From assembly GCF_007830235.1 (NCBI RefSeq), contig NZ_VLKI01000002.1:463962-527961 (forward strand): a DNA stretch of 64,000 nucleotides. The letters run 5' to 3'. The translations under genes and the position numbers were made by a program. Shown one piece after another: positions 26,711 through 35,574 of this stretch; position 1 is the stretch's first letter; each line of letters opens with the position of its first letter. The notes under the pieces were generated by a model that was not told the origin of the DNA, searched no databases, and saw nothing but the letters and a program-made list of their open reading frames with translations. The DNA is from Cytobacillus oceanisediminis. Lineage in GTDB: Bacteria > Bacillota > Bacilli > Bacillales > Cytobacillaceae.

Positions 26711-28123
26711 ATGTTACAGCAACTTTATAAACCTAAAAAGCATTGGAAGGAATTTGAACTGTGGAAGGATGTAACAGATGAGCAGTGGAATGATTGGGTT
26801 TGGCAGCTTACCAACACAATCAAAAATGTAGAGGACTTGAGAAAAATCATTAATTTAACGCCTGAGGAAGAAGAAGGAGTTAAAATTTCTACAAAAACAA
26901 TTCCATTGAATATTACACCTTACTATGCTTCTTTAATGGATCCGGATGATCCTAGATGTCCAATCCGCATGCAATCTGTACCAATTTCAAGCGAAATTAA
27001 TAAAACAAGATATGATTTAGAGGACCCACTTCATGAAGATGAAGATTCACCTGTACCAGGATTAACCCATCGATACCCGGATCGAGTATTATTTCTAGTA
27101 ACTAACCAATGCTCCATGTATTGCCGCTATTGTACAAGAAGAAGGTTTTCCGGCCAAATAGGAATGGGTGTTCCTAAAAAGCAATTAGATGCAGCAATCG
27201 GGTATATTCGCGAAACTCCTGAAGTAAGGGACGTGTTAATTTCCGGTGGGGACGGCTTATTAATTAATGACAATATTTTAGAGTACATTCTTAAAAATTT
27301 ACGGGATATTCCGCATGTTGAGATTATTCGTATCGGGACAAGGGCACCAGTTGTATTCCCTCAAAGAATTACAGAAAATTTATGTAATATCCTAAAAAAA
27401 TATCATCCAGTTTGGCTGAATACACACTTTAATACATCGATTGAAATCACTGAAGAATCAAAACGCGCATGTGAAATGCTGGTAAATTCCGGAGTGCCAG
27501 TAGGTAATCAGGCCGTGATTTTAGCTGGTATTAACGACAGCGTCCCGATTATGAAAAAGCTGATGCATGATTTAGTCAAAATTAGAGTCCGCCCTTATTA
27601 CATTTATCAATGTGATTTATCCGAAGGGATTGGACATTTCAGAGCACCAATTAGTAAAGGCTTAGAGATTATGGAAGGCCTGAGAGGGCATACATCAGGC
27701 TATGCTGTGCCAACGTTTGTTGTAGATGCACCAGGGGGCGGAGGCAAAATACCGCTTCAGCCAAATTACATCATTTCACAAAGTGCAGGTAAAGTCGTTC
27801 TTCGAAACTTTGAAGGGGTCATTACCTCTTATCCGGAACCAAACACCTACGAACCTGGTAAGGCGGATTCTTATTATAATAAGTTATACCCTGAAGTCTA
27901 CCAAAATTATGAAAGCACTGGCGTTTTATCGATTCTGGATGATAAGAGTTTCAATATCGTGCCGGAAGGACTAAAAAGATTGGATAAACGTGAATCCTAT
28001 AAAGAAAACCCTAACCATGATTCTCTTAAGAACAAACGGGATAAACGTGATGAGTTAAAGGAGAAAAAATATCAAACACAATTGAAAAAGTACTTTGCTG
28101 GTGCAGGAAGCAAGGGGGAGTAA
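26711..28123 (+). CDS. kamA: L-lysine 2,3-aminomutase
   Basis: 470-residue radical-SAM, PLP-dependent enzyme converting L-lysine to L-beta-lysine. The cluster motif is Cys134-SMY-Cys138-RY-Cys141. The PLP lysine is Lys346 in GGGGKIP. The residues that bind the side chain of lysine in clostridial KamA (two Asp, 37 residues apart) are both present here as Asp302 (QCDLSEG) and Asp339 (VVDAPGG). Glutamate 2,3-aminomutases carry Lys and Asn there, so lysine specificity is supported. GGAGGAG precedes the ATG; yokU follows 3 bases after the stop. Confidence 0.93.
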   Translation: MLQQLYKPKKHWKEFELWKDVTDEQWNDWVWQLTNTIKNVEDLRKIINLTPEEEEGVKISTKTIPLNITPYYASLMDPDDPRCPIRMQSVPISSEINKTRYDLEDPLHEDEDSPVPGLTHRYPDRVLFLVTNQCSMYCRYCTRRRFSGQIGMGVPKKQLDAAIGYIRETPEVRDVLISGGDGLLINDNILEYILKNLRDIPHVEIIRIGTRAPVVFPQRITENLCNILKKYHPVWLNTHFNTSIEITEESKRACEMLVNSGVPVGNQAVILAGINDSVPIMKKLMHDLVKIRVRPYYIYQCDLSEGIGHFRAPISKGLEIMEGLRGHTSGYAVPTFVVDAPGGGGKIPLQPNYIISQSAGKVVLRNFEGVITSYPEPNTYEPGKADSYYNKLYPEVYQNYESTGVLSILDDKSFNIVPEGLKRLDKRESYKENPNHDSLKNKRDKRDELKEKKYQTQLKKYFAGAGSKGE

Positions 28124-28126
28124 GCT

Positions 28127-28405
28127 TTGATTTGTGAATGGTGTGAGGAAGGAATCGTAGCAGAGTCAAGAGATACTGTGTTTTGGGAATTACCTGATGG
28201 AAAACTGTCTATTGAAATAAATGAGACTCCATCAATCTATTGCCAAAGTTGCGGAATGAATTACCAATCAGAAGAAATAGTAAAAGCCATTGAAGATCAA
28301 CTTTATTTAATTGATACACGTAACATGGAGAAAAAATTAAGCTATGGAGAATTAATGTCAAAGCCTCGATTATTAAAAAGAAACTATTTTGATTTCAGTC
28401 AATAA
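28127..28405 (+). CDS. yokU: YokU-like zinc-ribbon protein
   Basis: 92 residues with two knuckles, Cys3-EW-Cys6 and Cys39-QS-Cys42, a zinc-ribbon layout, and the WELPDGKLSIEINETP segment typical of YokU. YokU genes are recurrently linked to kamA in Bacillus, so a role in KamA function (for example maturation or regulation) is suspected but unknown. TTG 28127 follows GGGGGAG; no ATG is available near the conserved N-terminus. Confidence 0.78.
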   Translation: MICEWCEEGIVAESRDTVFWELPDGKLSIEINETPSIYCQSCGMNYQSEEIVKAIEDQLYLIDTRNMEKKLSYGELMSKPRLLKRNYFDFSQ

Positions 28406-28451
28406 CTAGTAAATCTTTTTCACGGCAGAATTAATGAAGGGCCAGAGGATT

Positions 28452-28498
28452 CGTTCTAAAAGACGAGCTGTTCCAGTGGAGAACTGCCGTCTTTTGGA
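28452..28498 (+). terminator. possible terminator after kamA-yokU
   Basis: AAAAGACGaGCtGTTC pairs with GAACtGCCGTCTTTT; the U-tract is short, so termination may be partial before the NhaC-family gene. Confidence 0.5.
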
Positions 28499-28676
28499 AC
28501 GTATAAATTTTTTCTATAATTGAAAGATAGTTTGTAATCTTCAATTAGGATTAATTCGGATAAAATAATCTGAATATTTAGAAAAAAATTCCATTTTCTT
28601 GTATTTTATGATTAAATGGCTGGCAACTTTCACAAATACCTGGAATGGCACAATATTCAATGAAGGAGGAAAACAC

Positions 28677-30101
28677 TTGGATACTAAAAAGAAAGAAGTT
28701 TCCTTTAGTTTGGCTATTTTACCTTTGGCTGCGATGATGGCTGCCATGGCTATTACGATAATCGTTTTTGAGGGCAGTCCCCATGTTCCGCTAATCTTTG
28801 GTACATTAATTGCTGCCTTCATCGCATGGAGAGTTGGATATGGCTGGAAGGATATCGAAGAAGGATTATACAAAGGGATTCGTTTAGTTTTACCTGCTGT
28901 ACTGATACTTATTGTGGTTGGAATGATTATTGGATCATGGATCGGCGGCGGAGTTATCGCATCAATGACTTACTTCGGGTTAAAGCTGCTATCTCCCGCC
29001 TATTTCCTAGTAGCTATTACAATAATTTGCAGTGTTGTATCCTTGGCTATCGGCAGCTCCTGGTCTACTATGGCCACAATCGGGGTAGCAGGAATGGGAA
29101 TTGGTATGAGTATGGGGATTCCTGCTCCCATGATTGCGGGGGCTGTCATTTCCGGGTCATATTTTGGGGACAAGATGTCACCTTTATCCGATACTACGGT
29201 TTTAGCATCAGGCCTATCTGGTTCAAACTTGTTTGAACATATTAGGCATATGCTTTATACCACGATCCCTGGACTCATTATTGCACTTGGCGTCTATTGG
29301 TATCTCGGGAGACAATTTTCATCTGCAACAACTGGGACCGGGGAAATAGACAGTGTATTGAAAACCCTGCAGGAGCACTTTTTAATTTCTCCATTTCTTC
29401 TTCTGATCCCTGTCATTGTTATTGTTCTAGTTGCACGCAAGGTCCCGGCTCTTCCAGCTCTTATTTTAGGTGTTATCCTTGGTTCATTGGCTTCGGTTTT
29501 CATACAGGGCAGTTCAGTAGGGGAAGCGGTCACTGCTCTGCAGGCAGGCTTTACCCTGGAATCGGGAAATGAGATGGTGGACACCCTGCTGAACCGCGGA
29601 GGCATTGATGGGATGATGTATACCCTCTCTTTAATTCTGGTTGCTGCTGCCTTTGGAGGTGTACTGGAGAGTGTCGGAATGCTAGAAGCGATTGTAAAGC
29701 AGATTTTAAAGTTGGTAAAGTCAGACAAAGGATTACTATCTTCCACCGTTTTGACAGCGTTTTTTTCCAATATTGCATCGGCTGACCAATACCTATCCAT
29801 TGTTGTACCATCTCGTATGTACTCAAAGGCCTATCAGGATCGAAACTTGCATCCAAAGAATCTCTCACGTGCTTTAGAAGATGGCGGAACCATTACGTCC
29901 GTTTTTGTTCCATGGAATACCTGTGGAGTTTTCATATTCGGTACATTAGGCGTCTCTGCATTTGCTTATGCCCCATATGCAATTTTAAATTTTTCGGTTC
30001 CTATTATTTCTATTATTTTTTCAATGATTGGCTTTTCTGTAGTCAAGCTGTCAGATATAAATGCAAAAAGAATCACAAATGAAGTGGAAGATGCTGTATA
30101 A
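28677..30101 (+). CDS. NhaC-family sodium/proton antiporter or amino-acid transporter
   Basis: 474-residue integral membrane protein with roughly 11-12 hydrophobic helices and the family segment GAVISGSYFGDKMSPLSDTT. TTG 28677 is chosen because AAGGAGG lies 7-8 bases upstream. NhaC-family proteins exchange Na+/H+, but some (LysW, YuiF types) are predicted amino-acid transporters. Adjacency to kamA makes lysine or an amine metabolite a plausible substrate; this is inference. It is separated from yokU by ~270 bases and a weak terminator, so it may have its own promoter. Confidence 0.8.
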   Translation: MDTKKKEVSFSLAILPLAAMMAAMAITIIVFEGSPHVPLIFGTLIAAFIAWRVGYGWKDIEEGLYKGIRLVLPAVLILIVVGMIIGSWIGGGVIASMTYFGLKLLSPAYFLVAITIICSVVSLAIGSSWSTMATIGVAGMGIGMSMGIPAPMIAGAVISGSYFGDKMSPLSDTTVLASGLSGSNLFEHIRHMLYTTIPGLIIALGVYWYLGRQFSSATTGTGEIDSVLKTLQEHFLISPFLLLIPVIVIVLVARKVPALPALILGVILGSLASVFIQGSSVGEAVTALQAGFTLESGNEMVDTLLNRGGIDGMMYTLSLILVAAAFGGVLESVGMLEAIVKQILKLVKSDKGLLSSTVLTAFFSNIASADQYLSIVVPSRMYSKAYQDRNLHPKNLSRALEDGGTITSVFVPWNTCGVFIFGTLGVSAFAYAPYAILNFSVPIISIIFSMIGFSVVKLSDINAKRITNEVEDAV

Positions 30102-30147
30102 GAAAAAATAACCCTTGCTTTCCTTGGAAAGGACAGCGTAAAGGAGG

Positions 30148-30197
30148 CTGACTTAAAAGGTCATTTAAACATGTCTTTTTAAGTCAGTTTTTTTTCT
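30148..30197 (+). terminator. terminator of the NhaC-family gene / end of the island
   Basis: CTGACTTAAAAG / CTTTTTAAGTCAG stem followed by a run of eight T. Confidence 0.85.
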
Positions 30198-30305
30198 TGT
30201 TCGTCCATACTTGTATGGGTATGTAAAGCAGGCTGAATTTAAAACTAAGAGAATTGATTTTGGTGAGTGATGGAAAGTTTAGATAACATAGTTAAGCTTC
30301 TTAAG

Positions 30306-30334
30306 TTGAGCACATAACATTTACTGTATATACT
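30306..30334 (+). promoter_or_regulatory. sigma-A promoter of yutM
   Basis: TTGAGC, 17-base spacer, TATACT, 43 bases before the ATG. Confidence 0.6.
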
Positions 30335-30376
30335 ATGAGTATAGAAGTATCCTTACATTGACAGGAGGGAAAAGAA

Positions 30377-30739
30377 ATGGAACAAGTAGTGGTAATTACA
30401 GAAGCAGCGGCTTTGCATATAAAAGAAATGATGAAACAAAACGAAGAAGAAGATGCTTTCTTGCGTGTGGCGGTAAAGGGGGGCGGCTGCAGCGGCCTTT
30501 CATACGGAATGGGCTTTGCTCATGAAGTAGAGGAAAATGATATCCAGGCAGAACACCATGGCATTCAGGTTCTTGTCAGCAAGGAAGATGCGCCAATCTT
30601 AAAAGGAACAAAAATCGATTACAAAGAATCCATGATGGGCGGCGGATTTACCATCGACAATCCAAACGCCATCGCATCATGCGGCTGCGGGTCATCCTTC
30701 CGTACAGCTACAAACACTGGAACACCTGAAGAATGCTAA
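30377..30739 (+). CDS. yutM: A-type iron-sulfur carrier (IscA/ErpA/HesB family, YutM)
   Basis: 120 residues with the three cluster cysteines of A-type carriers: Cys38 (GGCSGLSYG), Cys102 and Cys104 (CGCGSSF). It transfers Fe-S clusters to target enzymes. It lies directly downstream of the island encoding KamA, a 4Fe-4S enzyme, but belongs to the conserved backbone (B. subtilis yutM). AGGAGGG precedes the ATG. Confidence 0.9.
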   Translation: MEQVVVITEAAALHIKEMMKQNEEEDAFLRVAVKGGGCSGLSYGMGFAHEVEENDIQAEHHGIQVLVSKEDAPILKGTKIDYKESMMGGGFTIDNPNAIASCGCGSSFRTATNTGTPEEC

Positions 30740-30790
30740 TCGGGAGCCAGAGGGACCTCCACCGGCCTTAGACCGCGTCATTTCAACGAG

Positions 30791-31075
30791 TGACGCATAT
30801 ATTTGAAAAGTGACGCATAAGCTGTAAGAGCTGACGCATAAGTTGGCGGAAGTGGCGCATAAAGAACTGAAGTGAAGCATAATACCTCCGGAACGGCGTA
30901 TAAACTATCAGTGACGACCCAAAAATTAGCCGGAACAACGCAAAAAAACGGCCACGACGCAAAATGGGCTTGAATGGACACGCAAGAACCAGCTGAAAAG
31001 ACGCAAAAGCAGGCTGGAACGACGCAACACTCAGTTAAAACGACGCATAAAACCGGCCACGATACAAAGCTATTA
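30791..31075. repeat. degenerate ~21-bp tandem array, about 14 units
   Basis: Units contain (T/C)GACGCATAA or a variant. They start at about 30791, 30811, 30832, 30853, 30873, 30894, 30912, 30936, 30955, 30978, 30999, 31020, 31041 and 31060, with a modal period of 21 bases (range 18-24). It lies between converging yutM and yumC. Open frames crossing it on both strands are repeat-driven and not credible genes. Confidence 0.8.
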
Positions 31076-31142
31076 AAATCGAGGCCAAATCGGATTTTCA
31101 ACGCACACTGTATACGGACCAGGATAATCATCTTATTCCAAC

Positions 31143-31177
31143 AAAAAAGGGTGGCCCCATCAAAGGCCACCCTTTTC
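31143..31177 (-). terminator. terminator of yumC (bidirectional)
   Basis: AAAAAGGGTGGCC / GGCCACCCTTTT hairpin. Confidence 0.9.
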
Positions 31178-31183
31178 CTATTC

Positions 31184-32182
31184 TTATTTGCCAAACATGG
31201 AAGAGCTGTGCATTGGCTGTACTTTTGCTTTTGGATCGATAAAGGATTTGGCATGGTTGACTGCAGTTGGTGCTTCGCCAAAGCCGCAGGCGATTAGCTT
31301 TACTTTGCCATCGTATGTGCAAATGTCGCCGGCAGCATAGATGCCTTCAACGTTTGTTTCCATTCTGGAGTTAACAACGATTGAGTTCTTTTCGATTTCA
31401 AGTCCCCATTCCTTGATTGGTCCGAGTGAGGAAACGAAGCCGTAGTTAACGATTACGGCATCAACATCGTACACTTCTTTTTCTTTGTCTGTTACGCCTT
31501 CAAGAATGACTTGCTTGATTCCTTCATCGTCACCGATCAGCTCTGCAGGTACGTAAGGTGTTTTGATTTCCACCTTGGAGTTTTGCAGGTTTTCTACGCT
31601 GTGCTCATGCGCGCGGAATTTATCCCGGCGGTGAATAATGGTTACCTTTTCGGCAATTGGCTCAAGCATTAATGCCCAGTCAACAGCAGAATCTCCGCCG
31701 CCGAATACAACCACTTTCTGGCCAGCAAATTTATTCAAGTCATCAATGAAATAGTGAAGGTTCTTACCTTCATATTGTGCAGCACTTTCCAGTTCAAGGC
31801 GGCGTGGCTGGAATGCGCCATTTCCGGCAGTGATAATGATTGTTTTGGAATAGTGGACTTCTTTGTTGGTTGTCAGCTTAAAAGTGCCGTCCGCCTGCTT
31901 TTCCAATTTTTCAACAGACTGTTCAAGAGATACAGTCGGCTCGAATTTAGCCATTTGTTCTTTCAGATTATCGATTAATTCCTGAGCGCGGACTTTCGGG
32001 AAGCCAGCAACATCATATATGTATTTTTCAGGATAAAGAGCAGATAATTGTCCCCCAAGCTGCGGCAAGCTTTCAATTATTTTTACTGAAGCTTGTCTCA
32101 TACCCCCGTAGAAAGCAGTGAATAAACCAGTTGGCCCCCCGCCAATAATGGTTATGTCATACACTTTTTGATCTTCTTTCAT
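31184..32182 (-). CDS. yumC: ferredoxin/flavodoxin-NADP+ reductase, thioredoxin-reductase type (YumC)
   Basis: 332 residues, the length of B. subtilis YumC. It transfers electrons from NADPH to ferredoxin or flavodoxin. The FAD motif is [18 protein letters not shown], the NADPH motif [14 protein letters not shown], and the C-terminal FAD motif [11 protein letters not shown]. There is no redox CxxC, which separates it from thioredoxin reductase. ATG 32182 is chosen over an in-frame start five codons upstream because GGGGGGA precedes it correctly. Confidence 0.92.
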   Translation of the reverse strand: MKEDQKVYDITIIGGGPTGLFTAFYGGMRQASVKIIESLPQLGGQLSALYPEKYIYDVAGFPKVRAQELIDNLKEQMAKFEPTVSLEQSVEKLEKQADGTFKLTTNKEVHYSKTIIITAGNGAFQPRRLELESAAQYEGKNLHYFIDDLNKFAGQKVVVFGGGDSAVDWALMLEPIAEKVTIIHRRDKFRAHEHSVENLQNSKVEIKTPYVPAELIGDDEGIKQVILEGVTDKEKEVYDVDAVIVNYGFVSSLGPIKEWGLEIEKNSIVVNSRMETNVEGIYAAGDICTYDGKVKLIACGFGEAPTAVNHAKSFIDPKAKVQPMHSSSMFGK

Positions 32183-32574
32183 GCTATATCCCCCCAAGTA
32201 TGTATTGCAATTCCAATCTATATTTTAACATAAATCAAAAAAAACCTCACTAATCGTGGTAAATATTATGAATAATAAAAACTCTCTAATAGGATACCAA
32301 GAGGATTTATAATTAAAAACACGTATATTCTCTTAAAAAGTCTCAAAATTTTTAAGTTTTTCAACTATTTTTTAAGACTTGAAAAACAAATGGAAGTAGA
32401 ATAATATGTATTGTAGGCATAATGTTAATATTTTGTGACAATTTCAAGTCATTTTTTTGAACTTGTTCGTGAATAACATCACAAAGTTTTTTATATTTTT
32501 TGAAATAAAAAATATAAAGCAGCGGAAGCTAAGAAAAACATTAGAAAATACTAAAAAAGGTGGAAGTGATACAC
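32183..32574. other. AT-rich intergenic region between divergent yumC and yumB
   Basis: About 390 bases, very AT-rich, presumably holding both promoters. I could not assign specific elements and see no gene. Confidence 0.4.
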
Positions 32575-33792
32575 TTGAGAAAGCCAAAGATTGTTATCCT
32601 GGGGGCGGGCTACGGCGGATTGATGGTTGCAACCCGTTTGCAAAAATCTGTAGGAACAAATGAAGCAGAAATCGTATTAGTGAATAAAAATGACTACCAT
32701 TACGAAACAACATGGCTGCATGAGGCATCAGCCGGAACACTTCATCATGATCGTGTACGGTACGATATTAAAGATGTTATCGACCGCAACAAGGTAGAGT
32801 TTGTTCAGGGAATTGCTCTGGAAATTAAAACAGAAGAAAAGAAAGTCATCATGGAGAACGGCGAAATTGACTATGATTATCTAGTTGTTTCCCTTGGTGC
32901 AGAGCCTGAAACGTTCGGAATCAAAGGGCTTAAAGAGCACGCATTTTCAATCGTCAATGTAAATGCTGCACGCCAAATCCGTGAGCATATTGAGTATCAA
33001 TTTGCTACTTATAATACAGAGATTGAGAAGAAGGACGAGCGCCTGACAATCGTGGTCGGCGGAGCTGGTTTCACAGGAATTGAATTCCTTGGAGAATTGG
33101 CAAACCGTATTCCAGAGCTTTGCAAAGAGTATGATGTGGACTACCATAAGGTAAAATTAATCTGTGTGGAAGCAGCGCCAATGGTACTTCCTGGCTTCGA
33201 TCCTGAGCTTGTTAATTATGCTGTTTCCCACTTGGAGAAAAAAGGCGTACAATTCATGATCGGCACAGCTATTAAGGAAGCTACTCCAGAAGGCATCATC
33301 GTTGGAAAAGGCGAAGATGAAGTAGAAGAAATTAAAGCTGAAACAGTTGTCTGGGCAGCAGGTGTCCGCGGAAACTCCATTATTGAAAATTCCGGAATTG
33401 AAGCAATGCGCGGCCGTGTAAAAGTTCAGCCTGATTTACGTGCACCTGGCCATGATAACCTGTTTATCATCGGGGACTGCTCATTAATTATCAATGAAGA
33501 AATTAACCGTCCATACCCTCCTACTGCACAGATCGCCATGCAGCAGGGTGAAGTATGTGCAAGAAACTTAACTGCTTTGATCCGCAACAAGACTGAGCTG
33601 GAAACATTCACTCCTGATATCAAAGGAACAGTTTGTTCACTTGGTGAAGATGATGCAATTGGTGTTGCATTCGGCAAAAAGATGGTTGGCTCCAAAGCAT
33701 CATTTATGAAGAAAATGGTTGATAACCGTGCCCTATATATGATTGGCGGACCTTCCCTTGTATTGAAAAAAGGTAAGTTCAACGTTCTTTAA
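32575..33792 (+). CDS. yumB: type II NADH dehydrogenase (YumB)
   Basis: 405 residues, matching Yum[17 protein letters not shown] at the N-terminus binds [20 protein letters not shown] (near 160) binds NADH, and FIIGDCS is the second FAD motif; the C-terminus ends in basic/hydrophobic [14 protein letters not shown]. It likely passes electrons from NADH to menaquinone without pumping protons. TTG 32575 is selected: GGAAGTGA lies about 6 bases upstream and [14 protein letters not shown] is the conserved start. Confidence 0.9.
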   Translation: MRKPKIVILGAGYGGLMVATRLQKSVGTNEAEIVLVNKNDYHYETTWLHEASAGTLHHDRVRYDIKDVIDRNKVEFVQGIALEIKTEEKKVIMENGEIDYDYLVVSLGAEPETFGIKGLKEHAFSIVNVNAARQIREHIEYQFATYNTEIEKKDERLTIVVGGAGFTGIEFLGELANRIPELCKEYDVDYHKVKLICVEAAPMVLPGFDPELVNYAVSHLEKKGVQFMIGTAIKEATPEGIIVGKGEDEVEEIKAETVVWAAGVRGNSIIENSGIEAMRGRVKVQPDLRAPGHDNLFIIGDCSLIINEEINRPYPPTAQIAMQQGEVCARNLTALIRNKTELETFTPDIKGTVCSLGEDDAIGVAFGKKMVGSKASFMKKMVDNRALYMIGGPSLVLKKGKFNVL

Positions 33793-33816
33793 TATAACTG
33801 CTCTTATACAATAATG

Positions 33817-33849
33817 AGGGGATAGACTATTGGGTCTATCCCTTTTTTA
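33817..33849 (+). terminator. terminator of yumB
   Basis: GGGATAGAC / GTCTATCCC hairpin and six T. Confidence 0.9.
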
Positions 33850-33913
33850 GTGCCTAATAAAAGAGCTATCCCATCAAGCTCATGATACAATATTTTAAAA
33901 AGGGGGATATCAG

Positions 33914-34405
33914 ATGGGAGTGGAACATAAAAGGGGTAAAGTCTGGCTGGCTGTTTCGGGCCTTGTTATTTCACCTGATGGCAAGTGGCTTGTCGTGAAA
34001 AAGAAATACGGCGGATTGAAAGGAAAATGGTCGCTGCCTGCTGGATTTGTGGAACCGGGAGAAACAGCGGATGAAGCTGCAGTTCGGGAAATTAAGGAAG
34101 AAACAGGGGTAAAATGTACGGTGAAAGGCATGATTGGCTTACGGACAGGAGTCATAAAAGGGGAAGTCAGTGATAATATGATCCTTTTTATGCTGGAAGC
34201 AGAGCCTGGACAATCCTTAAAAGTTCAAGAGAGCGAGCTTTTTGACGTACAATACCGTGAACCGAGGGAGCTTGCAAGCGATCCGGATGCTTCAGTCCTT
34301 CTAAAATACATATTAAATTCTTCGGACTCCTCTGTAAAACCCTTAATAGATGGAATTAACCCGGGGGAAACATTTGGATATACAGCTTACAAGATATTTT
34401 TATAA
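33914..34405 (+). CDS. NUDIX hydrolase
   Basis: 163 residues. The full Nudix box G-x5-E-x7-REIKEETGV is present (about residues 46-68: GFVEPGETADEAAVREIKEE then TGV). It hydrolyses a nucleoside diphosphate linked to another group; the substrate cannot be read. It is a single gene with AGGGGG upstream, between yumB and yuiA. Confidence 0.85.
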   Translation: MGVEHKRGKVWLAVSGLVISPDGKWLVVKKKYGGLKGKWSLPAGFVEPGETADEAAVREIKEETGVKCTVKGMIGLRTGVIKGEVSDNMILFMLEAEPGQSLKVQESELFDVQYREPRELASDPDASVLLKYILNSSDSSVKPLIDGINPGETFGYTAYKIFL

Positions 34406-34566
34406 TTTTCTGAAATTTAAAGATACAGCGAGATTTTAGAAGCAAAACATGCTTGTATGCGTTTCCATTGATATTTTTTCGTGAAATTTGAAGCTTTTCA
34501 TTTATTCATATCCTTGGTATATTATCAGAAAATTCAGTTACGAAAAAACCGAAGGAGATGAATGAA

Positions 34567-34692
34567 ATGGCAGCTAAGAATTATGAAAACAAAGAGTGTA
34601 TGTATTGTTCAGGTAAAGGATATTTCCAATTACTATTGGGAGGTTCAGAAACCTGTTCATGCTGCGGCGGTACAGGCAAGAAAAAAGATTAA
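34567..34692 (+). CDS. yuiA: YuiA, small DnaJ-type zinc-finger protein
   Basis: 41 residues. Two CxxCxGxG-like knuckles, Cys11-MYC-SGKGY and CSCCGGTGK, form a DnaJ-type zinc ribbon on their own. AAGGAGATGA precedes the ATG and a terminator follows the stop, so this very short frame is a genuine gene. It matches YuiA of B. subtilis by motif and position (upstream of yuiB). Function unknown. Confidence 0.85.
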   Translation: MAAKNYENKECMYCSGKGYFQLLLGGSETCSCCGGTGKKKD

Positions 34693-34697
34693 GATGA

Positions 34698-34723
34698 AAC
34701 TTCGCGGAAAGCGAAGTTTTTTC
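34698..34723 (+). terminator. terminator of yuiA
   Basis: AACTTCGC / GCGAAGTT hairpin and T-run. Confidence 0.85.
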
Positions 34724-34730
34724 TTTTGGA

Positions 34731-34905
34731 AAGGCTCTGTAAAGCTCATTGTTGATATGGGCACCCCGTACTGGCCTGTTGATTTTCCACTCAAGAAGCT
34801 CAGCGAACCGCGGGCGGTCCGACGCTCCTCAAGCATTTAGCCTGTGGGATCTCCCTTTGACTGGCTTCTCCCGCTTGGGTCTCGTGCTTTCCGTTCCAAA
34901 CAGAG
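34731..34905. repeat. dispersed repeat family 2, copy D (short type)
   Basis: AAGGCTCTGTAAAGCTCATT opens it; GGCCTGTTGATTTTCCACTC, CTCAGCGAACCGCGGGCGGT, CCGACGCTCCTC, GATCTCCCTTTGACTGGC and TCCCGCTTGGGTCTCG follow in the same order as copy A. Confidence 0.85.
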
Positions 34906-34999
34906 ACTTGGAAAAATTGTATGCTGCCGGAAGGACGGGGGCTCCTTTTAGAGCTGTCCGCCAAAGACTGAGGACTTTTATGTACATGCGCTTTTCTTA

Positions 35000-35028
35000 T
35001 TGACTCCTTAATCCACATTAAGTACACT
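35000..35028 (+). promoter_or_regulatory. probable sigma-A promoter of yuiB
   Basis: TTGACT, 17-base spacer, TACACT, 33 bases before the ATG. Confidence 0.55.
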
Positions 35029-35061
35029 AAATATTGATGTGCTAAGGGAGGAAACAAGTCC

Positions 35062-35385
35062 ATGCAAATGACGATCTTCGTTTTGCCTATCTCCATGCTT
35101 CTGTTTTTTGTGCTGTTTTTTGGGATAGGTTTTATATTGAATATGCTATTAAGAATGTCCTGGATTATGGCTATTATTTATCCGATTATTGCGATTTTAA
35201 TTATTGATAAGGTCCGGTTTATTGAATATTTTCAAAATACGGGTGAAGCCCTTTCAAGTCTTGGTGTTGAGTTCTCCAGTCTTGCTCTGGCGGATATACT
35301 CATTTTAAGCAGCGGGATGGCAGGGGCTATTGTCGCTGGAATCACAATCAGGCTGCTCCGTAAAAAAGGATATCGTATGTTTTAA
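35062..35385 (+). CDS. yuiB: YuiB, small membrane protein
   Basis: 107 residues with hydrophobic segments at about 5-28, 31-47 and 77-95. Two or three of them probably span the membrane, ending in a basic tail RLLRKKGYRMF. No known function. It matches YuiB by position between yuiA and yuiC. GGGAGG precedes the ATG. Confidence 0.75.
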   Translation: MQMTIFVLPISMLLFFVLFFGIGFILNMLLRMSWIMAIIYPIIAILIIDKVRFIEYFQNTGEALSSLGVEFSSLALADILILSSGMAGAIVAGITIRLLRKKGYRMF

Positions 35386-35391
35386 AAAGCT

Positions 35392-35423
35392 AAATCTCTG
35401 CTGTTTGCAGAGTTTTTTTTATT
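35392..35423 (+). terminator. terminator of yuiB
   Basis: AAATCTCTGC / GCAGAG hairpin and a run of eight T. Confidence 0.8.
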
Positions 35424-35574
35424 TTATTTGAATAGTATGCTCAAATCGCGCAAACCCTTGGCGTAATTGGTTTTATGCTGTCTGTAACTGCTTGCTGGAA
35501 GCCTTTTGCTCCTTAAAGTTATGAATATATCTCTGAAAGATGGGAAATGAATAACTTTGGGAGGAGTGTTTTAG

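Noticed and set aside
26176..28123. Osmolyte (N6-acetyl-beta-lysine) synthesis only
   Set aside because: GNAT plus KamA alone could make the osmolyte, but the co-directional CoA transferase, thiolase, aminotransferases and dehydrogenase point to breakdown.
28406..28676. Lysine riboswitch upstream of the NhaC-family gene
   Set aside because: The gap is long enough, but I could not find the L-box core helices or conserved boxes.
17032..30101. Clostridial-type lysine fermentation (kamDE, kdd, kce, kal)
   Set aside because: No 5,6-aminomutase, 3,5-diaminohexanoate dehydrogenase, Kce or Kal gene is present; the gene set fits an aerobic transamination/thiolysis route instead.
30791..31075. CRISPR-like periodicity
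   Set aside because: Units are ~21 bases with no unique spacers of 30+ bases and repeats are degenerate; no cas genes are nearby.
30778..31281. Long minus-strand frame across the repeat array
   Set aside because: Low-complexity, Cys/Val-rich translation caused by the array, overlapping the yumC terminator and 3' end.
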